Origin: Opitutia bacterium UBA957
Lineage (GTDB): Bacteria; Verrucomicrobiota; Verrucomicrobiia; Opitutales; UBA953
NCBI GenBank assembly: GCA_002293065.1
Contig: DBCN01000001.1
Coordinates: 9,032 to 17,236 of the forward strand
Length of the DNA: 8,205 nucleotides
Direction of reading: 5' to 3'
Positions 1 to 6,392 of this stretch are shown here, in pieces (the first letter of the stretch is position 1; each line of letters opens with the position of its first letter). The position numbers and the translations under genes are program-made. The notes below the pieces were generated by a model, which was not told the origin of the DNA, did no database searches, and worked only from the letters and a program-made list of their open reading frames with translations.

Positions 1-1424
<1,424 letters not shown>

Positions 1425-1540
1425 GGGTCCGGGCTCGAAAGGGTGCAGACGGGGGATGGAAACTGCGAGTCAAAGCCGAAAAACCCTAGAATCCAGCCCC
1501 GAAACGCCAAGCCCGACGATTAATCTCACCCGCCCGCAAC

Positions 1541-1591
1541 GGGGTCAGGCACCAATAATGGGGTCAGACCCCAATGTTGGTGCCTGACCCC
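1541..1591. repeat. 51-nt near-perfect palindrome (REP-like element) between secA and trxB
   Basis: The arms GGGGTCAGGCACCAA (1541-1555) and TTGGTGCCTGACCCC (1577-1591) are exact reverse complements. Pairing continues inwards through GGGGT/ACCCC (1560-1564 with 1568-1572) to a three-base CAG loop, giving a stem of about 24 bp with one A-A mismatch (1558/1574) and one wobble position. The motif ATAATGGGGTCAG (1555-1567) recurs inverted at 1584-1596, so the element is built from alternating GGGGTCAG units. Neither side has a T-run, so it is not a typical intrinsic terminator. The sequence resembles REP-type repeats that I recall near IS200-like REP-associated transposases in several phyla; that link is from memory. 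It lies in the leader or promoter zone of both divergent genes. Confidence 0.85.
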
Positions 1592-1680
1592 ATTATGCAG
1601 ACCTGGCCCCGGGGCACTTGTTCACGGGTGGCTTTTCCGCCTTGCCGTTGGCTTGGAGGCCTCAAGATGAAGCCATCCCC

Positions 1681-2604
1681 ATGGCTGAAAACGTTATTAT
1701 CCTCGGTACCGGCTGCGCCGGCCTCACTGCCGCCATCTACGCCGCCCGTGCTGGCTTGAGTCCCTTGGTGCTCGAAGGTGGCCAACCTGGCGGCCAGTTG
1801 ACCACGACCTCCGAGGTCGAGAACTTCCCCGGTTTCGTCCATGGCGTGGACGGCAACGAGCTCATCACGAACATGAAGGGTCAAGCCGAGCGCTTCGGTG
1901 CCCGCTTCGCCTGGGATCGCATCGAATCGGTGGATTTCTCCGGTCCCGTCAAGAAGCTCGTTGGTGGCGAGGCTACCTATGAAGCCAAGGCGGTGATTAT
2001 CGCGACGGGCGCCTCACCGCGTTTCTTAGGTATCCCTGGTGAACAGGAATACTACGGCGGCAACGGCGTCACCACTTGTGCGACTTGCGATGGCGCTTTC
2101 TACCGTGACGTGCCCGTGGCGGTCGTCGGCGGCGGCGATTCCGCCTGTGAAGAGGCCCTTTTCCTGACTCGTTTCGCTTCGAAGGTCTACCTCGTGCACC
2201 GTCGCGACACCTTCCGCGCCTCCGACATCATGGTGCAGCGCGTGAAGTCCCACGCGAAGATCGATCTCGTCCTCAACGTCACGCCGAAGCAGGTCCTCGG
2301 CGGCGCTGACGGCAAGGTCCACACCCTCGAAGTGATCGAGAAGTCGGGCGCGGTCCTTCCCTTGGCCGTGAAATGCGTCTTCGTCGCGATCGGCCACGTG
2401 CCCAATTCCAAGGCCTTCACCCCGGCGCTCGACGTCGATGAAGGCGGTTATTTCATCGCGGCTGCCAACACCGTCAGCACCAAGATTCCCGGAGTCTTCG
2501 TCGCCGGTGATTGCTCCGACCACGTCTACCGCCAGGCCATCACCGCGGCCGGCATGGGGTGCCGTGCGGCCATCGAAGCCGAACGCTGGTTGGCTGGACA
2601 CTGA
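1681..2604 (+). CDS. trxB: Thioredoxin-disulfide reductase TrxB
   Basis: This is a cytoplasmic FAD enzyme that uses NADPH to reduce thioredoxin. Its 307 residues match the low-molecular-weight TrxB family length. Seen: N-terminal FAD dinucleotide fold GTGCAGLTAAIYAARA (9-24); PGGQL (36-40) and ENFPGF (47-52); redox-active CATC at 133-136; NADPH-binding fold VVGGGDSACEEA (148-159); HRRDTFRA (173-180), whose basic residues are expected to contact the NADPH 2'-phosphate; and C-terminal FAD motif GVFVAGDC (271-278) with RQAITAAG (284-291). The FAD motif has Cys12 where GSGPAG is common. The start at 1681 fits the family N-terminus. The reading frame stays open back to a TTG at 1618, but the extra 21 residues look unrelated. 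A GGAGG at 1655-1659 lies 21 bases upstream, too far to be a normal ribosome binding site. The gene ends convergent with ilvB. Confidence 0.97.
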   Translation: MAENVIILGTGCAGLTAAIYAARAGLSPLVLEGGQPGGQLTTTSEVENFPGFVHGVDGNELITNMKGQAERFGARFAWDRIESVDFSGPVKKLVGGEATYEAKAVIIATGASPRFLGIPGEQEYYGGNGVTTCATCDGAFYRDVPVAVVGGGDSACEEALFLTRFASKVYLVHRRDTFRASDIMVQRVKSHAKIDLVLNVTPKQVLGGADGKVHTLEVIEKSGAVLPLAVKCVFVAIGHVPNSKAFTPALDVDEGGYFIAAANTVSTKIPGVFVAGDCSDHVYRQAITAAGMGCRAAIEAERWLAGH

Positions 2605-2632
2605 GGCTTGCTGGTTAATTGGTTAGGTCGAT

Positions 2633-2731
2633 GGGTAGGGGAACACCCGGCGACCTTCTCGCTTCTTAGCTACGGTCGTTGATCCTCCGTGTTCGCATGC
2701 GAACGGACGCGACGCAGTCGCGCCCCTACCC
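2633..2731. repeat. Composite inverted-repeat element in the trxB/ilvB convergent gap
   Basis: GGGTAGGGG at 2633-2641 is matched by its exact complement CCCCTACCC at 2723-2731. Between them lie a perfect 14-bp palindrome, GTTCGCATGCGAAC (2691-2704), and a hairpin of CGCGAC (2708-2713) and GTCGCG (2717-2722) around a three-base loop. No reading frame of note crosses it. Immediately to the right, GCAGTC recurs (2714-2719 and 2735-2740), followed by the small palindrome GGGGTTACCCC (2750-2760). The arrangement suggests a dispersed non-coding repeat, with the hairpin part next to CCCCTACCC as its most regular section. Copy number elsewhere in the genome is unknown from here. Confidence 0.5.
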
Positions 2732-2823
2732 GATGCAGTCCCGCGACTTGGGGTTACCCCCTGCCACTCGAGAAAGGAAATCAGCTAGGACGGTACGTGT
2801 TGCTGTCCCTGCCTTGTAAAAGC

Positions 2824-2849
2824 AAACGGGGCGCAACAGCGCCCCGTTT
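2824..2849 (-). terminator. Intrinsic terminator downstream of ilvB
   Basis: A perfect 11-bp stem, AAACGGGGCGC (2824-2834) with GCGCCCCGTTT (2839-2849), surrounds a four-base loop. Read on the minus strand it lies 24 bases after the ilvB stop, and its 3' arm ends in TTT followed by GCTTTTAC, an acceptable U-rich tail. On the plus strand the tail is TTTCTCT, so it may also stop trxB transcripts, although it lies about 220 bases beyond the trxB stop. Confidence 0.85.
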
Positions 2850-2873
2850 CTCTACCGTCGCAAGCTAGAGCGA

Positions 2874-4682
2874 TTACTTCGTCAGGATCTCCATCGCCGA
2901 CTTCTTCTGCGGGATGAAGGGCAGGACGTGTTCCGTGTAAGGCACGACCACGTCGAGCAGGAAAGGACCGTCGTGGTCGAGCATCTCGCGGATGGCGTCG
3001 CGCAGTTCTTCGCGCTTCATGACCTGGCGGGCCTTGATGCCGAAGCCGTTGGCAATCTTGACGAAGTCAGGGTAGAGGCCGGCGGGATTATCGGGGCTGC
3101 CGATGTTGGAGGCGTCGCCCAAGATCGTATGGCCACGGACCCCGGCGTAGAAACGGTCTTCCCATTGGACGACCATGCCGAGGTGCTGGTTGTTGAGGAT
3201 CATGATCTTGGCGTTGATCTTCTCGATCTTCATGCACGCCAGTTCCTGGATGTTCATCAGGAACGAGCCGTCTCCATCGATGTCGATGACGTGCTTCTTG
3301 GGGCAGGCGACCTTGGCGCCGATGGCGGCCGGGAGACCAAAGCCCATCGTGCCGGCACCGAGCGAGCTGATGAACGTGCGGGGCTTGTTGAAATGGAAGT
3401 ATTGCGGAGCCCACATCTGGTGCTGGCCGACGCCCGTCGCGATGATGGCGTCACCCTTGGTTTCCTCGTAGAGCGCCTGGACGGCTTCCTGCGGCAGGAT
3501 GTGCTTGGAGCCCTTGCGGTCGTAGTTGAAGGGGAACGGGTGTTCCTTCTTCCAGCCATTGATGGTCTCGTACCACTTCTTGAGGTCGGGCTTCTTGAAG
3601 CCCTTCTTCGTCAGCGCGGTGAGGCGGCTCAACGCATGCTTCACTTCCGAATGGATCGGGTAGTGGGCAAACTTGTTCTTCTGGTGCTCGGAGCGGTCGA
3701 TGTCGACGTGGACGATGGTGGCGTCCGGCGCGAACTTCTCGACGACGCCGGTGATGCGGTCATCGAAGCGGGCGCCGAGGGTGATCAGGAGGTCGCTCTT
3801 GCAGACGGCGAAGTTGCCGGCGACGGTGCCGTGCATGCCGTACCAGTAAAGGGACTGCGGGTGGTCGGACGGGAAAGCGCCCAAGCCCATCAGCGTGGAA
3901 GCGACCGGGATGCCGGTGGCCTCGGCGAAGGCGAGGAGCTCGGCGTGGGCGTGGCCGGAAAGGATGCCGCCACCGATGTAGAGGACGGGTTGCTTGGCCT
4001 TCTCGATGAGGCGCAGGACTTCGGCGAACTTCTCGTCCGGAGCCTTCGGGGGGACCTGTAGGCCGGGGATGTCGACGTCGTTCGCGGACTTCGGGAAAAC
4101 GGGGACCCACTCATGCTGCTGGATGTCCTTCGGGATGTCGATGACGACGGGGCCCGGGCGACCCGTCGTGGCGATCTTGAACGCCTTGTACATGATGCTC
4201 GGCAGCTCGTTGTAATCGAGCACGAGGAAGGAGTGCTTCACGATCGGCAACGTCATGCCGTAGAAGTCGGTTTCCTGGAAGGCCGCGCGACCGATGAACT
4301 GTTGGTAGACTTGGCCCGTGATGCAGATCAGCGGGATGCTGTCCATGTGCGCATCGGCGATGGCCGTGACGAGGTTCGTCGCGCCGGGACCGGAGGTCGC
4401 CATGCAGACGCCGGGCTTGCCGGTAGCACGGGCGTAACCGTGTGCCATGAACGCACCGCCTTGTTCGTGGCGCGGCAGGATGGTGCGGATTTTCTTGGAG
4501 CGCGTCAGTCCTTGGTGGAGCTCCATGGAAGCGCCGCCGGGGTAGGCGAAGATCGTGTCCACGCCGAGGTTTTCGAGGCATCGCACCATGACGTCGCAGC
4601 CGCGCATCTTGACGCCGGTCTTGGCGGAGACAGCGGTCGGAGTTTGGGACGAGGAGTGCTTGGCGGCGTTCTTTTTGGGCAT
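2874..4682 (-). CDS. ilvB: Acetolactate synthase (acetohydroxyacid synthase) catalytic subunit
   Basis: This ThDP- and Mg-dependent enzyme condenses pyruvate with pyruvate or 2-ketobutyrate, the first common step of valine, leucine and isoleucine synthesis. Its 602 residues include FAYPGGASMELHQ (45-57), RHEQGGAFMAHGYAR (71-85) with catalytic Glu73, SGPGATN (97-103), GQVYQQFIGRAAFQE (123-137), FDDR (306-309), the ThDP/Mg motif GDGSF starting at 470 with Asn497/Asn498, and QWEDRFY (506-512). The sequence reads closer to plant plastid AHAS than to the E. coli isozymes. A basic Lys/Ser/Thr-rich stretch (1-25) precedes the conserved start MRGCDV. The ATG at 4682-4680 is the only sensible start; the frame is open further upstream (to 4916) but is not AHAS-like there. 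No Shine-Dalgarno is seen and no ilvN regulatory subunit lies next to it. thiD is upstream on the same strand. Confidence 0.97.
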   Translation of the reverse strand: MPKKNAAKHSSSQTPTAVSAKTGVKMRGCDVMVRCLENLGVDTIFAYPGGASMELHQGLTRSKKIRTILPRHEQGGAFMAHGYARATGKPGVCMATSGPGATNLVTAIADAHMDSIPLICITGQVYQQFIGRAAFQETDFYGMTLPIVKHSFLVLDYNELPSIMYKAFKIATTGRPGPVVIDIPKDIQQHEWVPVFPKSANDVDIPGLQVPPKAPDEKFAEVLRLIEKAKQPVLYIGGGILSGHAHAELLAFAEATGIPVASTLMGLGAFPSDHPQSLYWYGMHGTVAGNFAVCKSDLLITLGARFDDRITGVVEKFAPDATIVHVDIDRSEHQKNKFAHYPIHSEVKHALSRLTALTKKGFKKPDLKKWYETINGWKKEHPFPFNYDRKGSKHILPQEAVQALYEETKGDAIIATGVGQHQMWAPQYFHFNKPRTFISSLGAGTMGFGLPAAIGAKVACPKKHVIDIDGDGSFLMNIQELACMKIEKINAKIMILNNQHLGMVVQWEDRFYAGVRGHTILGDASNIGSPDNPAGLYPDFVKIANGFGIKARQVMKREELRDAIREMLDHDGPFLLDVVVPYTEHVLPFIPQKKSAMEILTK

Positions 4683-4691
4683 GGTCGGTAG

Positions 4692-4897
4692 GGCGGTTGG
4701 AGACCGCAGGGAATGGGTTAGAAAAGGAGCGGAAGGGAAGGGGGCAAGTGTGAATAACCCTTTTGGAGTGAGATGGGTGAAAACATGTTCACCTTTGGTT
4801 TGCTCCCTAAAAAGCCCGGCCCTAGTCCAACGTCTCGCCCGCCAGGGATTTTGCGGCGGCAGCTTTGATCGGGTTCCCCGAATCTTTTCAGTCGGGG
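4692..4897 (-). promoter_or_regulatory. ilvB leader with small hairpins and a possible 22-codon leader ORF
   Basis: The 273 bp between thiD and ilvB hold three small stems: CCCCGA/TCGGGG (4876-4881 with 4892-4897), GGTGAA/TTCACC (4776-4781 with 4788-4793) and GCGGT/ACCGC (4693-4697 with 4703-4707), the last only 10 bases from the ilvB ATG. On the minus strand an AGGTGA lies two bases before an ATG at 4786-4784, opening a 22-codon frame that ends at 4718 with residues LPPSLPLLF. A leucine-containing leader peptide with a following hairpin would suit attenuation of an ilv gene. However, the leucine codons are not consecutive and no U-run follows the last hairpin, so this is only a candidate. 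No clear -35/-10 pair was found. Confidence 0.2.
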
Positions 4898-4955
4898 CAT
4901 GGTTTGACCCGCGCAACGGGCGTTTCGGCCGGTTTCGCCTTAATTAAAAGACGTC

Positions 4956-5744
4956 CTAATGCTTAATATGCTTTAAGCCAACGACTTGCATACAATTTTT
5001 CATCCCATTCTGCAGGTAGGCGTGTGCTGATTGGACGGCTTGCGCCAAGGTCTCGCCCCGGGCCAAGTGAGCGGTGATGGCGGCGGAAAGTGTGCAACCG
5101 CTGCCATGCGTATCGATGCCCGGGATGCGTTGCGCCGTGAGCGTGAGGGTCCGTCCGTCTGGCCAGGCCAAAGCGTCCACGAGAGCATCGCCCTCCGCAT
5201 GGCCGCCTTTCACCAAGAAAGGCACGCCGAAGAGTCGGGCCAGTTCGAGCGCTTCCGCGGGGCCGTGTTTTCCGCCGAGCGCTTTCCGTCCGAGAAGGAT
5301 GGTCGCCTCATCGAGGTTGGGCGTCACCACGGCGGCCAGGGGCAGCAGTTGCCGCCGCACCGCGCTGACCGCTTCGGCGGACAGCAACGTGGCGCCACTC
5401 GAGGCCACCATGACCGGGTCGACGACGGCGGGAATCTTCGCTTCCGCGATGAAAGCGGCGACCGCCTCGACGATCTCAACGTTCAGCAACATCCCTGTTT
5501 TCAAGGCTTTGGGACGATAATGAACGGCGACCTGGCGGCATTGTTCGAGGACGAAGGCTGGGGCAGTCGCCTGCACACCGGAGACCCCGAGCGGATTCTG
5601 AGCGGTCAGGCAGGTGATCGCCGTCGTGCCATAGACGCCATTGGCGGCGAATGTCAAAAGGTCGGCTTGGATCCCGGCGCCGGCGCCGCTGTCGGAGCCG
5701 GCGATGGAGAGTGCCACGGGGAGGTCGGTCTGGATTGAGGGCAT
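4956..5744 (-). CDS. thiD: Hydroxymethylpyrimidine/phosphomethylpyrimidine kinase ThiD
   Basis: ThiD is a cytoplasmic ribokinase-family enzyme that phosphorylates hydroxymethylpyrimidine and then its monophosphate to HMP-PP, the pyrimidine half of thiamine phosphate. Its 262 residues match the usual length. Seen: substrate-binding AGSDSGAGAGIQADL (15-29), GTTAIT (39-44), AQNPLGV (48-54), LKTGML (81-86), DPVMVASSG (109-117), TPNLDEA (141-147), KGGH (179-182), and the anion-hole/catalytic motif DTHGSGCTLSAAI (211-223), with Cys217 at the position proposed to be catalytic in the family. The start at 5744 gives the normal N-terminus; no Shine-Dalgarno is visible. The short tail ends in KHIKH. No other thi gene is adjacent and no TPP riboswitch is visible upstream. 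It may be co-transcribed with ilvB, 273 bp downstream, but the long gap makes that uncertain. Confidence 0.96.
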   Translation of the reverse strand: MPSIQTDLPVALSIAGSDSGAGAGIQADLLTFAANGVYGTTAITCLTAQNPLGVSGVQATAPAFVLEQCRQVAVHYRPKALKTGMLLNVEIVEAVAAFIAEAKIPAVVDPVMVASSGATLLSAEAVSAVRRQLLPLAAVVTPNLDEATILLGRKALGGKHGPAEALELARLFGVPFLVKGGHAEGDALVDALAWPDGRTLTLTAQRIPGIDTHGSGCTLSAAITAHLARGETLAQAVQSAHAYLQNGMKNCMQVVGLKHIKH

Positions 5745-5824
5745 GGTCGCGGGGCGTGTGCGGAGGTTTAGGATTATTTTTGCGGTTCAGGTCCGAAATG
5801 ATTTGCACCTTGGAGGGTCAAAAG

Positions 5825-5845
5825 ATGATGACCAATGTTCAGTAA
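5825..5845 (+). promoter_or_regulatory. Six-codon minicistron with strong ribosome binding site before the small membrane gene
   Basis: GGAGGG at 5812-5817 is the best-placed Shine-Dalgarno in the window, with eight bases between GGAGG and the tandem ATGATG at 5825-5830. The frame it opens encodes only MMTNVQ before TAA at 5843-5845. Eight bases later a TTG (5854) starts the good coding frame. Either this is a translated leader that reinitiates on TTG, or a base is missing near 5840 and the true protein begins MMTNVQ directly joined to the downstream frame. Confidence 0.4.
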
Positions 5846-5853
5846 ACGACCGC

Positions 5854-6225
5854 TTGAGCCAAGAAGAACCCCAGTCCACCCGCCGCCATATCACCTCCGA
5901 CGCCAAACTCGGCTTGGAGCGTTTGATCGTGGGCCGTGAGTGCAATGCCTTTGACCGTCTCCCCGCCGAGCGGAAAGCCTTGGCCTTCGTGGAGCTCATT
6001 GATTTGGGTCTCATTAAAGGCGTCCGCAAGGAGGTTCCTGGCCGGGCTTACCCGGATGTCACGGTCCAACACGTCACCTCTGCGGGACGGAAAGCTTTTC
6101 GTAAGAAAGACCGTCGGGAAGGCTCCGAAAGCAAGCCGGGAGGTTGGAAATTCGGTATTTTGAGCCTGTTTTTCGTGGCGGTGGTCTTGGCGGTCCTGGC
6201 GGTCCTGCATAGCTGCAAGTCCTAA
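5854..6225 (+). CDS. Small predicted membrane-anchored protein of unknown function
   Basis: I do not recognise this family. From the TTG at 5854 it is 123 residues: a soluble part (about 10-85) rich in charged residues, then a Gly/Lys/Ser linker, then one hydrophobic segment at 101-118 (GILSLFFVAVVLAVLAVL) ending HSCKS. This predicts a C-terminal membrane anchor with the soluble part most likely cytoplasmic. The soluble part includes LVELID-like helix text (AFVELIDLGLIKGV, 44-57) followed by DVTVQHVTSAGRKAF (68-82), which vaguely recalls winged-helix proteins; this is only an impression. Codon choice favours C/G at third positions, like the neighbours, which supports coding. Start choice is uncertain: the frame is open further upstream (TTG 5803, ATG 5743), but the well-placed ribosome binding site at 5812-5817 points to ATG 5825 in a different frame. 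A minus-strand frame over the same bases looks less protein-like. Confidence 0.6.
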   Translation: MSQEEPQSTRRHITSDAKLGLERLIVGRECNAFDRLPAERKALAFVELIDLGLIKGVRKEVPGRAYPDVTVQHVTSAGRKAFRKKDRREGSESKPGGWKFGILSLFFVAVVLAVLAVLHSCKS

Positions 6226-6392
6226 AGCGGTTACGCACGCTGAAAGGAAGCGGAGCCAAGGCGCAAGGGCGGGATGCCCTCGGCGTCGCCCCTAATCCAT
6301 TGACACCCTGTCGCGGTTTCCCCTTCTTTTGCCCTTCGTCGATGGACCCCGACCTACGGTCTGACTATCGCCGTATCCTCCAAATCTCTACC

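Noticed and set aside
1618..1680. A 21-residue N-terminal extension of TrxB from TTG 1618
   Set aside because: Family proteins begin right at MxENVIILG; the extension is unrelated in character and runs close to the palindrome.
2691..2704. The palindrome GTTCGCATGCGAAC as a LexA/SOS operator
   Set aside because: The half-sites GTTC and GAAC are separated by six bases, which does not fit the spacing I recall for LexA boxes with these half-sites, and it sits between two convergent gene ends rather than at a promoter.
2928..4061. A 377-codon plus-strand frame, with further frames at 4113-4691 and 5031-5738
   Set aside because: These are mirror images of ilvB and thiD, whose motifs are unambiguous on the minus strand.
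4683..4916. A 78-residue N-terminal extension of IlvB
   Set aside because: The upstream frame is open by chance and has no AHAS-like sequence; MPKKN at 4682 is the plausible start.
4908..4921. A terminator for thiD at the CCCG/CGGG stem
   Set aside because: The stem is four base pairs and is followed by no U-run on the minus strand.
5745..5853. A TPP riboswitch upstream of thiD
   Set aside because: The minus-strand leader lacks the CUGAGA and ACC-GAACCUGAU thi-box elements and is too short for the full aptamer.
5839..6210. A 123-codon minus-strand frame opposite the small membrane gene
   Set aside because: The plus frame has a clear hydrophobic C-terminal segment, better codon use and a nearby ribosome binding site; the minus translation is a repetitive Arg/Asp/Gln start with no domain-like feature.
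6300..6328. A ppdK promoter with a perfect TTGACA at 6300-6305
   Set aside because: The expected -10 region 17 bases later reads CTTCTT, with no TATAAT-like hexamer, so the match may be chance.
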